Source: Candidatus Methanomethylophilaceae archaeon (GTDB taxonomy: Archaea > Thermoplasmatota > Thermoplasmata > Methanomassiliicoccales > Methanomethylophilaceae). From it: DNA of 15,540 nt. Shown here piece by piece: positions 1 to 6,153 of the stretch. Made by a program: the position numbers and the translations under genes. Position 1 is the stretch's first letter. Every line of letters begins with the position of its first letter. The stretch covers positions 1-15,540 of the forward strand of contig JAFVET010000226.1 of the NCBI GenBank assembly GCA_017475875.1, written 5' to 3'. The notes under the pieces are model-generated. The model had not been told where the DNA came from and did no database searches. It saw nothing but the letters and a program-made list of their open reading frames with translations.

Positions 1-127
1 TCCTGGTCGGAGGACGAGCCCGCGGAGGGCGAGGATCCAGCAGGAAGAAGGATTGCTGATTTATGCAAAAGGGGGGTGCGGACAATGGATTTTGACAACG
101 TTTTCAGATGTCTGGCTATGATGAAAG

Positions 128-204
128 TGGTGGACAAGGCGAGATTCGAACTCGCGACCTCTACCTTGCGAAGGTAGCACGCTACCGGGCTGCGTCACTT
201 GCCC
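128..204 (-). tRNA. tRNA-Ala (anticodon CGC), CCA encoded
   Basis: The minus strand folds into a full cloverleaf. The acceptor stem is GGGCAAG with CTTGTCC, the D stem ACGC/GCGT, the anticodon stem CTACC/GGTAG around the loop TTCGCAA, the variable loop AGGTC, and the T stem GCGAG/CTCGC around TTCGAAT. Loop positions 34-36 read CGC, which decodes the alanine codon GCG. The third acceptor pair is G-U, the classical identity element for alanyl-tRNA synthetase, and supports the assignment independently. The discriminator is A at 131 and a 3' CCA is encoded at 130-128, so the end need not be added after transcription. There is no intron. The D stem starts with an A-U pair instead of the usual G-C, a minor oddity. 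The gene lies downstream of the MFS gene on the same strand but has TATA-like boxes of its own. Confidence 0.95.
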
Positions 205-226
205 ATCAGAATCCGGTGAATCCCCT

Positions 227-248
227 GATTTATAGGTAGGATATAAAC
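227..248 (-). promoter_or_regulatory. Box A (TATA) region of the tRNA-Ala gene
   Basis: Two TATA-like elements lie on the minus strand just upstream of the tRNA: TATAAATC at 234-227 and TTTATATC at 248-241. They are about 26 and 40 bases from the mature 5' end. With a short 5' leader on the precursor tRNA, either could place transcription start correctly. The more distant one is closer to the archaeal box A consensus. Confidence 0.6.
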
Positions 249-259
249 TTTGGCGAAGG

Positions 260-1447
260 TCAACCGGCCAGCCTCTCCCTTCCCCGGACCTTTCTGCCGT
301 GCAACGTCACGTATAGCACGAAGCTCAGCAGAGTGAACGTCAGACAGAACAGGTACATGTCGCGGTATCCGAGGATCGGTATGACGAATCCGATGAACAT
401 CGGTCCGAGGCCGGTGGCGAGGTCGTTGATGGACGAGAACGTGGACATGGTCACCCCGTATCTGTGTGGAGGGCTCATCGACACCACTTCGGCCTGCGTG
501 ATGGCGAAGACGATGGACACGCCGAACCCCATGAGGAAGCCTGCGGCGTAATACGACATCCCCGACGAAGCCTGCGAGTACAGGAACATTCCGCAGAAGA
601 ACGTGGCGTACGAGAACAGCATCAGCTTGTTCGGGCCGTGCACGTCGTAGATGCGTCCGGTCGAAAGCCTTGAGATCAACGTGGCGGCGGAGATTGCTAT
701 GCACAGGTACGGGGCAAGATCTATCAGGCCTATGTCCTCGGCATAGGGGGATATGAACGACAATACCCCGGAGTATCCGAGGTAGAACACCATGCAGACT
801 ATCGCCAAGGGTACGGCCGAGGCCTGGAAGACGCTTTTGAGTCCGAACCCCCGGGCCTCCCTGACCTGCTGCGCCGTCAGGCTCTCCTCCGGAACCTTGA
901 GGAACAGGGCGAGGACGAAGGATACCACATACATTGCGAGGCCTACGGTGAACACCATCTGGTCGCCCATGTCCCTCAGCACCAGGGCGATGAACGGACC
1001 CATGGCCGAAGAGAACGTGACGCTCAGGTAGAAGTAGCCGAGACCCTCGCCTCTGCGCGCAGGCGGCAGGATCCTCGCCATGATGTCGCCGGTGCATGTG
1101 CTCGAAATGCCGTATGCGCACCCGTGGAAGAAGCGTATGGCCAAAAGGACCGCCAGCGACGGCACGAAGAAGTATGCCACGGACATCAGGAGGGCTATCG
1201 AGAGCCCCACCAGCAGCATCTTCCTCCTGCCGACCAGCTCGATGTACTTGCCGAAGACCAGTCTGGAGACGAGACCCCCGATGACGTATATTCCAGTCAC
1301 GAGTCCGGCGATCCCCATGCCCGTCTCGAACGTCGTCGTGGTGAAATCCACCATCGTGACCAGGAGGACGAAGTAGTTGAGCGAGCAACAGAACGATATG
1401 GCGGTGTCGAGCATGAAGTTCGCCGTCACGATGCGTTCCGCAGCCAT
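260..1447 (-). CDS. Major facilitator superfamily transporter, substrate unknown
   Basis: This is a 395-residue polytopic membrane protein of normal MFS length, expected to have 12 transmembrane helices. It carries the MFS loop 2-3 signature at residues 66-79 (GKYIELVGRRKMLL, matching GxxxD/ExxGRRxxl), followed by an Arg-Phe-Phe-His-Gly stretch in helix 4 and an Ala-Arg-Arg-Gly-Glu-Gly loop, as in drug/sugar-type MFS proteins. The substrate cannot be read from the sequence. I chose ATG 1447 because a perfect AGGAGGG ribosome-binding site lies five bases upstream. A longer reading frame reaches 1504 but would add 19 residues ahead of this site. The gene is monocistronic, divergent from the flavoprotein gene at 1580, with a T-rich TATA-like element at 1523-1516 implying a leader of about 45 bases. 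Confidence 0.9.
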   Translation of the reverse strand: MAAERIVTANFMLDTAISFCCSLNYFVLLVTMVDFTTTTFETGMGIAGLVTGIYVIGGLVSRLVFGKYIELVGRRKMLLVGLSIALLMSVAYFFVPSLAVLLAIRFFHGCAYGISSTCTGDIMARILPPARRGEGLGYFYLSVTFSSAMGPFIALVLRDMGDQMVFTVGLAMYVVSFVLALFLKVPEESLTAQQVREARGFGLKSVFQASAVPLAIVCMVFYLGYSGVLSFISPYAEDIGLIDLAPYLCIAISAATLISRLSTGRIYDVHGPNKLMLFSYATFFCGMFLYSQASSGMSYYAAGFLMGFGVSIVFAITQAEVVSMSPPHRYGVTMSTFSSINDLATGLGPMFIGFVIPILGYRDMYLFCLTFTLLSFVLYVTLHGRKVRGRERLAG

Positions 1448-1452
1448 TTTTT

Positions 1453-1459
1453 CCCTCCT
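1453..1459 (-). promoter_or_regulatory. Shine-Dalgarno site deciding the MFS start
   Basis: AGGAGGG on the minus strand sits five bases before ATG 1447 and is strongly complementary to the 16S rRNA 3' end. It fixes the start at 1447 instead of the longer alternative at 1504. It also marks this gene as having a leader, unlike several neighbouring transcripts that appear leaderless. Confidence 0.8.
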
Positions 1460-1548
1460 GAAACGTGTCCCGATCGGTCCCAAGACCTTCAGCGACGTCA
1501 CCAACGGCTCATCGGATAAAAAACAGATTGCCGTCGGCGAACGTCATG

Positions 1549-1557
1549 TTTGATATC
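1549..1557 (+). promoter_or_regulatory. TATA box, leaderless promoter of the flavoprotein gene
   Basis: TTTGATATC is centred 27 bases before ATG 1580, the distance at which archaeal transcription starts. There is no Shine-Dalgarno sequence before the ATG. The transcript therefore probably begins at or next to the start codon. Confidence 0.6.
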
Positions 1558-1579
1558 CCAGTAACGGGATTCACGGAAC

Positions 1580-1984
1580 ATGGCAGCACTACCACCGCAA
1601 GCAGCAGAGCTGTTTTCGAAACAGAAGCCGTTCTTCCTGGCGACGGCTTCCAAGGACGGGATCCCGAACGTGGTTCCCGTCGGTATGTTCTTCGTCGGTG
1701 AGGACGGGAAACTCTGGTTGGTCGACAACTACCTGTGCAAGACCTTGAAGAACATCAAGGAGAACCCTTGGGTGGCGTTCGACATCTGGAACCCGGAGAG
1801 TCCGGAGTCGTACCAGGTCAAGGGAAAGGCCGAAATCGTCAGTTCCGGACCGGATTACGAGAAGGCGGTCGCTTTCGCCCACTCGAAGAAGGAGACCTTC
1901 CCCGCCAAGAACCTTATAAAAGTGGATCCGACCTGCGTGTACTACACCACTCCCGGCGACCACGCAGGTAAGAAGCTTTTGTGA
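1580..1984 (+). CDS. Pyridoxamine 5'-phosphate oxidase-like flavoprotein (FMN split barrel)
   Basis: This 134-residue soluble protein has the one-domain FMN-binding split-barrel fold of the pyridoxamine 5'-phosphate oxidase-like superfamily. The N-terminal pattern is typical: Phe-Leu-Ala-Thr-Ala, Lys-Asp-Gly, Pro-Asn-Val-Val-Pro-Val-Gly at about residues 19-35, then a Lys-Leu-Trp-Leu-Val-Asp strand and a Lys-Thr-Leu-Lys-Asn-Ile-Lys-Glu-Asn-Pro segment before Val-Ala-Phe-Asp. Small members bind FMN, heme or F420 and many are uncharacterised, so a true PdxH activity should not be assumed. The length fits the short archaeal members. ATG 1580 is chosen because a TATA box lies 27 bases upstream and no ribosome-binding site is visible. 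The gene ends 13 bases from the convergent end of the small membrane protein gene. Confidence 0.85.
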   Translation: MAALPPQAAELFSKQKPFFLATASKDGIPNVVPVGMFFVGEDGKLWLVDNYLCKTLKNIKENPWVAFDIWNPESPESYQVKGKAEIVSSGPDYEKAVAFAHSKKETFPAKNLIKVDPTCVYYTTPGDHAGKKLL

Positions 1985-1997
1985 ACGACCTTTCCCC

Positions 1998-2174
1998 TCA
2001 GTCGTCCTCGTCGTCATCCGCGGGTCTGAGGAGCTGGGGGGCCATACCCATCAACGCGGCGAAAGGCGCGAGCAGGAAGACCCACGGGTTCTTGGTCAGC
2101 AGGTAGAAACCCACCGCTACCAGAAGTCCGGTCACGAATCCTATGATGAGGCCCTGCTTCGCTGCGGTCTGCAT
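1998..2174 (-). CDS. Small two-helix membrane protein with acidic tail, unrecognised
   Basis: A 58-residue protein directly follows purB. Two hydrophobic segments are clear, at about residues 7-27 (Gly-Leu-Ile-Ile-Gly-Phe through Tyr-Leu-Leu) and 30-48 (Trp-Val-Phe-Leu-Leu-Ala-Pro-Phe onwards). A short loop Thr-Lys-Asn-Pro separates them, and an acidic C terminus DDDEDD follows. I do not recognise the family. The purB stop TGA shares its A with this gene's ATG (TGATG), and AGGTG lies five bases upstream, so translational coupling is likely. An ATG one codon earlier, at 2177, is equally in frame but too close to the ribosome-binding site. The composition and hydrophobic pattern make a real gene more likely than a chance frame. 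No function can be inferred. Confidence 0.7.
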   Translation of the reverse strand: MQTAAKQGLIIGFVTGLLVAVGFYLLTKNPWVFLLAPFAALMGMAPQLLRPADDDEDD

Positions 2175-3541
2175 CATTCCACCTTCTTCCCGAGTATCTT
2201 CTCGGCTTCGGCGACCATGTTGTCGACTATCTCCCTGGCCCCGCCCACATAGTTGGACGCGTCCATGGTGGCTACGATCTCCTCGCGGGTGAGGACGCCC
2301 TTCAGGTCCTCGCGCTCCATGAGGATGTCCCTCAGGTGGCGGCCGGTGTCCTCGGCGATCATGGAGGACTGGCGGACGATCTCGTGGGCGTCCTGCCTGC
2401 CGATGCCCTTCTCGGTGAGCTTCATCATCAGGGGTTCGGCCATCACGAGGCCCTGGGACGACTCGATGTTCTGTATCATGCGCTCGCGGTTTATCTCCAG
2501 ACCTTCGAAGATCCAGTTCATCTTCTGGAGGATCTCGTCGGTGAGTATGAAGACGTGGGGGAGGGTGAACCTCTCGGTCGAGGAGTTGGAGAGGTCCCTC
2601 TCGTGCCAGAGAACCTGGCTTTCGAACGTGGGTGTCACGAAGCTCCTGACGACCCTGGCGAGTCCGCAGCAGTTCTCGGAGTTCATGGGGTTGCGCTTCT
2701 GCGCCATGGTGGAGCTTCCGACCTGCTTCTCGCGGTCGAAGTACTCCGCGGCCTCGCCGATCTCCGACCTCTGAAGGTTCCTGATCTCGGTGCCGTAGCG
2801 TTCGATGGACGTGGCGATGTTCGCCATGAGGCATATGGCCTCGGTGTACCTGTCCCTTCCGACGACCTGGGTGGCCGCCGGTTCGTACTCCAGGCCGAGG
2901 TCCTCCATGACCGCCTTCTGTATCGCGAAGAAGTTCTTGCCGAGCGCGGCCCCGGTTCCCACGGCGCCCGCCATCTTCCCGGCGCAAACCCTCGGCATGG
3001 CCTCGACTATCCTCTGCCTGTGCCTGATCATCTCAGCCACGTAACCGGCTATCTTGAAACCGAACGTGATGGGGATGGCGAACTGGGCGTGGGTCCTTCC
3101 GATCTCGATGGTGTCCCTCTCCCTCTTGGCGAGGCATGCCAGGGTGTAAATCAGGCGGTCCACGTCGTCGAGTATTATCTTCATGGCGGCTTTGAGCTGC
3201 AACGCGGTGGCGGTGTCGACGATGTCGTTCGAGGTCGCCCCGAGGTGCACGTACCTTCCGGCGTTGCCCTCGCACTTCTCCGTCATGGCTTTGACCATAG
3301 CCATCAGGTCGTGGCGCGTCTCCTTCTCGATCTCCTTTATTCTCTCTACGCTGACGACGTCCAGGGAGGCGACGCGCGTGATCTCCTTCGCGTCTTCCGC
3401 AGTTATGGTACCCAGGGCCGCATGCGCCCTGGCCAACGCGGCCTCCACATACATCTGGTTCTGGATACGGCTCTCCTCGCTGAAGACGGCCTTCATGTCG
3501 GCCCTTCCGTACCTGTAGTCGAGTGGACAGGAGTTGCTCAT
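2174..3541 (-). CDS. purB: Adenylosuccinate lyase
   Basis: This enzyme cleaves SAICAR to AICAR and adenylosuccinate to AMP, releasing fumarate, in cytosolic purine synthesis. At 455 residues it has the usual length for the fumarase/aspartase superfamily. The superfamily signature GSSTMAQKRNP is at residues 275-285, with Ala-Gln where most relatives have Pro-Tyr or Pro-Gln. Other conserved blocks are Thr-Arg-His-Asp (around His77), Thr-Ser-Asn-Asp (103-106) and Gly-Arg-Thr-His (148-151), which carry active-site histidines and substrate-binding residues. The start at 3541 has no Shine-Dalgarno sequence, but a TATA box is centred 34 bases upstream, so the leader would be a few bases at most. The small membrane protein gene follows with a one-base overlap and is probably co-transcribed. 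Confidence 0.97.
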   Translation of the reverse strand: MSNSCPLDYRYGRADMKAVFSEESRIQNQMYVEAALARAHAALGTITAEDAKEITRVASLDVVSVERIKEIEKETRHDLMAMVKAMTEKCEGNAGRYVHLGATSNDIVDTATALQLKAAMKIILDDVDRLIYTLACLAKRERDTIEIGRTHAQFAIPITFGFKIAGYVAEMIRHRQRIVEAMPRVCAGKMAGAVGTGAALGKNFFAIQKAVMEDLGLEYEPAATQVVGRDRYTEAICLMANIATSIERYGTEIRNLQRSEIGEAAEYFDREKQVGSSTMAQKRNPMNSENCCGLARVVRSFVTPTFESQVLWHERDLSNSSTERFTLPHVFILTDEILQKMNWIFEGLEINRERMIQNIESSQGLVMAEPLMMKLTEKGIGRQDAHEIVRQSSMIAEDTGRHLRDILMEREDLKGVLTREEIVATMDASNYVGGAREIVDNMVAEAEKILGKKVE

Positions 3542-3570
3542 TTCAATCGTCGAGTTAATCGGGCAACTCG

Positions 3571-3579
3571 TATAAAAAC
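3571..3579 (-). promoter_or_regulatory. TATA box of purB
   Basis: The minus strand reads GTTTTTATA here, centred 34 bases before the purB ATG. This predicts a transcript start about eight bases from the start codon, i.e. a near-leaderless message. Confidence 0.65.
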
Positions 3580-3594
3580 GTCAAGAAGAAGCGA

Positions 3595-3700
3595 CGGGTG
3601 GGAGCGGAGCAGGCCGGCAGACCGCGGTTGCGGGAGCTGCCGACTTCGCAGACATCCGTCGGATCCGCATTCAGGTCCTGTGAAGGACGGGCGGTTTCCA
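3595..3700. other. GC-rich hairpin-forming intergenic segment, possible RNA gene
   Basis: Between the divergent purB and coiled-coil genes lies a GC-rich stretch unlike the AT-rich spacers elsewhere in the window. It holds a hairpin CGGCAG (3615-3620) with CTGCCG (3637-3642) enclosing CCGC/GCGG (3622-3625/3630-3633). A short ATCC/GGAT hairpin follows (3654-3657/3661-3664). Then comes a nested pair, CCGC/GCGG (3665-3668/3691-3694) around GTCC/GGAC (3675-3678/3685-3688). Because hairpins read on both strands, the orientation is open. A minus-strand TATA-like run (TTATTTATTAAG, near 3743-3732) could start a transcript at about 3708. I match it to no known RNA family. Confidence 0.35.
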
Positions 3701-3744
3701 TCCATCCTACGTTTGGCACGAAAACGGATACTTAATAAATAAGC

Positions 3745-3754
3745 TTTAAATATA
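3745..3754 (+). promoter_or_regulatory. TATA box of the coiled-coil protein gene
   Basis: TTTAAATATA is a strong archaeal box A, within an AT-rich run that starts at about 3729. It predicts transcription from about 3776-3780 and a leader of roughly 50 bases before ATG 3828. This gene would therefore be an exception to the leaderless pattern of several neighbours. Confidence 0.7.
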
Positions 3755-3827
3755 AGTCCCCCATAGCCGAATTTAAAGTGGGTCATGCTTTGCTCATGGC
3801 CAAAGCGAATATAGTGAGTGTTTGTAT

Positions 3828-4835
3828 ATGGAAGATTTTGTGGAGGAAATTCAGCAACAGGATTCTCAGGAAGAGCAGCAGGTAGCATTGGCGACCGAGG
3901 AAACGACGGAAGATGCCGCCCTGCCGACCGGGGAGTCAGCAACAGAGACGACAGTCGCTTCTGAGGAAGAACTCAATGAGCTTGAAGAGAAGCGCAGCAT
4001 CGTCAACGAAGACGCAGAGAAGCACAGGAAGCTCAGGGACGAGCTCAACAACCAGACCAAGGAATGGAAGGCGAAGAGGGACGAACTCAACGCCCAGGTC
4101 AAGGAACTCGTCGACGAGGCGGCCAAGTGCAGGGAGGAGCGCGACTCGCTCAACAAGAAGGTAAGGGAGACCAAAGAGCTCAGGGACGAGTGGAACCAGA
4201 AGGTCACCGCTCTCAAGGAACAGCTCGCACCCTTCCGCAACAACGAGAACAAGGACGAGAAGAATGAGGTTCCCGTCAAACAGCTGAAGAAGCAGCTCCA
4301 GGATCTCGAATACACCCAGCAGACCAAGGCCCTCGGCAAGGACAAGGAGAACGAGATCATCAAGCAGATCTCCATCCTCGCCAAGGAGATCGCCGACAGG
4401 GAGAAGACCTACGAACAGAACGACGAGGTCAAAGAGCTCGTCAACCAGCTCAGGGAATCCAAAGCCCAGGCCGAGGTCTACCACCGCCAGGTCTCCGAGT
4501 ACGCCGAGCAGGCCCAGGCCGCTCACGACAAGATGATCGGCTACTACGACAAGGCCAGCGAGCTCCGCAAGGAGGCGGATGCTGCTCAGGCCAAGTTCGT
4601 CGAGTGCAAGCAGGCTGCCGACGAGGAGCACAGGAAGCACATCGAGCAGATCAAATCCGTCCACGAGATGGACAAGAACGCCTCCAACTTCCAGAAGAAG
4701 AACAAGGGCGGACGCGCCCCCAAGAAGGACAACGAAGGCAAGAAGGAAGCCAAGGAGATCTTCGAGCGCTTCAGGGCCGGAGAGAAACTCTCCACCGAGG
4801 ACCTCATGGCTCTCCAGAAATCCGGATACCTTTGA
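3828..4835 (+). CDS. Large charged coiled-coil protein, resembling the archaeal COG1340 family
   Basis: This 335-residue soluble protein is built almost wholly of charged heptad-type helix. The first 45 residues are acidic and rich in Gln, Glu and Thr. Residues from about 50 to 270 form long coiled-coil segments with recurring Glu-Leu-Arg-Asp-Glu-Leu/Trp-Asn units, interrupted near residues 135-150 by an Asn/Pro-containing break. A basic, flexible stretch Lys-Lys-Asn-Lys-Gly-Gly-Arg-Ala-Pro-Lys-Lys follows, then a short C-terminal helix pair ending Leu-Met-Ala-Leu-Gln-Lys-Ser-Gly-Tyr-Leu. The layout resembles the uncharacterised archaeal coiled-coil family COG1340; no activity is known to me. 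A strong promoter, a perfect terminator and heavy use of AAG, GAG, CTC and ATC after the first 45 codons suggest high expression. ATG 3828 is preferred over TTG 3822. A structural or nucleic-acid-associated role is only a guess. Confidence 0.85.
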   Translation: MEDFVEEIQQQDSQEEQQVALATEETTEDAALPTGESATETTVASEEELNELEEKRSIVNEDAEKHRKLRDELNNQTKEWKAKRDELNAQVKELVDEAAKCREERDSLNKKVRETKELRDEWNQKVTALKEQLAPFRNNENKDEKNEVPVKQLKKQLQDLEYTQQTKALGKDKENEIIKQISILAKEIADREKTYEQNDEVKELVNQLRESKAQAEVYHRQVSEYAEQAQAAHDKMIGYYDKASELRKEADAAQAKFVECKQAADEEHRKHIEQIKSVHEMDKNASNFQKKNKGGRAPKKDNEGKKEAKEIFERFRAGEKLSTEDLMALQKSGYL

Positions 4836-4850
4836 TCCTGTTTCCAATCA

Positions 4851-4885
4851 GGGAGGGGTCTTCCCCTCCCCCATTTGTTCTTTAT
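4851..4885 (+). terminator. Hairpin terminator after the coiled-coil gene
   Basis: A perfect eight-base-pair stem, GGGAGGGG (4851-4858) and CCCCTCCC (4863-4870), with a four-base TCTT loop begins 15 bases after the stop codon. It is followed by the T-rich stretch ccatttgttctttattt. This is the clearest terminator in the window and isolates the coiled-coil gene from the srp54 cluster. Confidence 0.8.
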
Positions 4886-5025
4886 TTCCCTTCTATTCGG
4901 CCTTCGGTCCTTGACTGATCCGGTGCCTATTTATTTCATAACGAGTCATTAAATTCGTTTCAAATTTTAAAAGGTTTCCAGAACAGCATGTACTATATTA
5001 ATATTTTTACTCATTGAGGGTAATA

Positions 5026-5033
5026 TTTATATA
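5026..5033 (+). promoter_or_regulatory. Strong TATA box upstream of the candidate RNA and srp54
   Basis: TTTATATA is a perfect archaeal box A in an AT-rich tract that runs from about 4925 to 5035. Its centre predicts a start at about 5053-5057, exactly where the structured segment begins. It could drive a free-standing RNA, the srp54 cluster with a leader of about 140 bases, or both. The sequence from 4886 to 5025 is otherwise AT-rich with no recognisable gene. Confidence 0.75.
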
Positions 5034-5052
5034 GCTAAGGCTCAATCCCAAA

Positions 5053-5154
5053 GATGGGTTCGGCCAGGCTGTAGAGTGCATCCCATCCCTTCTTATAACT
5101 GGCCGTTCCTGTATCCTTTTCCTTACTGGCTATCGGGCGTCCGATAGTCCAGTA
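5053..5154 (+). ncRNA. Candidate structured RNA or srp54 leader with pseudoknot potential
   Basis: Starting at the predicted transcription start, three helices can form. H1 pairs GATGGG (5053-5058) with CCCATC (5082-5087). H2 pairs CGGCCAG (5061-5067) with CTGGCCG (5099-5105). H3 is a long hairpin, TACTGG-CTATCGG (5124-5136) with CCGATAG-T-CCAGTA (5141-5154), with a GCGT tetraloop and one bulged T. H1 and H2 interleave, so they form an H-type pseudoknot with loops of 2, 14 and 11 bases, or else are alternative folds. No open reading frame or tRNA fits here. I recognise no SRP RNA helix 8, RNase P or known riboswitch motif. It may be an independent RNA or the 5' leader of srp54. All pairings were found by eye. 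Confidence 0.45.
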
Positions 5155-5160
5155 CTCAAC

Positions 5161-5170
5161 CTAATATAGA
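5161..5170 (+). promoter_or_regulatory. Possible second, srp54-proximal TATA box
   Basis: CTAATATAGA is centred about 31 bases before ATG 5197 and could give a nearly leaderless srp54 transcript. If so, the structured segment upstream would be a separate RNA. The match is weaker than the TTTATATA box at 5026. Confidence 0.4.
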
Positions 5171-5196
5171 ATGCCCTTGATACAGTCGTGATTCAG

Positions 5197-6153
5197 ATGG
5201 TGATGGAAGGATTGGGAAAATCCCTGAGAGGCATCCTCGGTCGTATCGGCAACGCTTCGTCCGTCGACGACGACCTCATCAACGATATCTGCAAAGATCT
5301 TCAGCGTGCCCTCCTGGAAGCCGATGTGAACGTCAAGCTCGTACTCGATCTGACGAACCGCGTCAAGGACCGTGCCAAGAACGAGCCGCCGGCGGCCGGA
5401 AAGAGCATGAAGGACCACATCTCGCAGATCATCTACGATGAGATGGTCGGTCTCGTCAACAACGGAGAGGGGATACAACTCAAGCCGCAGACCATCATGA
5501 TGGTCGGTCTCTACGGACAGGGAAAGACCACCACCACCGGTAAACTGGCTCTGTACTTCACGAAGAAGAACTTCTCCGTCGGACTCATCGGTGCCGACGT
5601 GTACCGTCCGGCAGCTCTCGACCAGTTGAAGCAGTTGGGAGAGAAGGTGAACGTCGAGGTCTACGGCGAACCGGGTGAGACCGATGCCGCGGCCATCGTT
5701 AAACGCGGTAAGGAACACTTCAAGGACAAGAAGATAATCATAATCGATACGTCCGGTCGTCACGCCCTGGAGGACGACCTCATCGACGAGATAAAGAGGA
5801 TCGCGGAGGTCGCCCAGCCCGAGGAGCGTATCCTCGTATTGGATTCGCAGGTCGGTCAGCAGGCGGGCCCGCAGGCCGAGGCGTTCCACAACGCCGTCGG
5901 TGTGACCGGTGTCATCCTCACCAAGATGGACGGTACCGCGAAGGGAGGAGGCGCCCTGTCGGCGATCTCCAAGACCAACGCGCGCATAGTGTTCATCGGT
6001 ACCGGTGAGCACATCCGCGACCTGGAACCGTTCGACGGCAGGAAGTTCATGTCCCGTCTCTTCGGCAAGGGGGACCTCTCCGCCCTGATGGAGATCGCGT
6101 CCCAGGAGATCGGTGCCGACGACAGATGGAGGAGGTCACGAAGAACCTGCTGA
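5197..6153 (+). CDS. srp54: SRP54, N and G domains (5' part of a frameshifted gene)
   Basis: This is the GTPase half of the signal recognition particle subunit that binds signal sequences and SRP RNA and docks with FtsY at the membrane. All GTPase blocks are intact: the P-loop GLYGQGKTTTTGK, Asp-Val-Tyr-Arg-Pro-Ala-Ala, Asp-Thr-Ser-Gly-Arg-His (usually Asp-Thr-Ala-Gly-Arg-His), Thr-Lys-Met-Asp-Gly-Thr-Ala-Lys-Gly-Gly-Gly, and the closing Phe-Ile-Gly-Thr-Gly-Glu-His. Homology runs to about base 6123, after which about nine unrelated residues lead to a TGA. The M domain continues in another frame from 6126. ATG 5197 gives the canonical Met-Val-x-x-Gly-Leu-Gly start, with GTGAT four bases upstream as a possible ribosome-binding site; GTG 5188 is an alternative. 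It heads the long plus-strand cluster. Confidence 0.93.
   Translation: MVMEGLGKSLRGILGRIGNASSVDDDLINDICKDLQRALLEADVNVKLVLDLTNRVKDRAKNEPPAAGKSMKDHISQIIYDEMVGLVNNGEGIQLKPQTIMMVGLYGQGKTTTTGKLALYFTKKNFSVGLIGADVYRPAALDQLKQLGEKVNVEVYGEPGETDAAAIVKRGKEHFKDKKIIIIDTSGRHALEDDLIDEIKRIAEVAQPEERILVLDSQVGQQAGPQAEAFHNAVGVTGVILTKMDGTAKGGGALSAISKTNARIVFIGTGEHIRDLEPFDGRKFMSRLFGKGDLSALMEIASQEIGADDRWRRSRRTC

Noticed and set aside
1..177. Possible C-terminal ends of an upstream plus-strand gene: one frame stops at 57-59, another continues to 175-177.
   Set aside because: Neither frame gives a recognisable protein. The second runs antisense through the tRNA, and the high-GC part is only about 50 bases, too short to choose between frames.
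3598..3733. A GTG-initiated plus-strand frame of about 45 codons in the purB/coiled-coil spacer.
   Set aside because: No ribosome-binding site, no hydrophobic or motif pattern; the hairpins in this stretch explain its composition better.
2336..3742. A 468-codon open frame antisense to purB.
   Set aside because: It is rich in Gly, Asp, Val, His and Arg and mirrors the codon bias of purB; no motif, promoter or ribosome-binding site.
3936..4847. A 303-codon minus-strand frame rich in Leu and Val that looks like a membrane protein.
   Set aside because: It is the antisense of the Lys/Glu-rich coiled-coil gene, where GAG and AAG codons read as CTC and CTT; not an independent gene.
5053..5154. SRP RNA (7S) or RNase P RNA as identity for the structured segment.
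   Set aside because: Too short for either, with none of the conserved helix 8 or P4 core sequences recognisable.
6100..6130. Programmed -1 frameshifting in srp54.
   Set aside because: No X-XXY-YYZ slippery sequence and no clear downstream hairpin by eye; a missing base is the simpler explanation, so recoding is kept only as an outside possibility.
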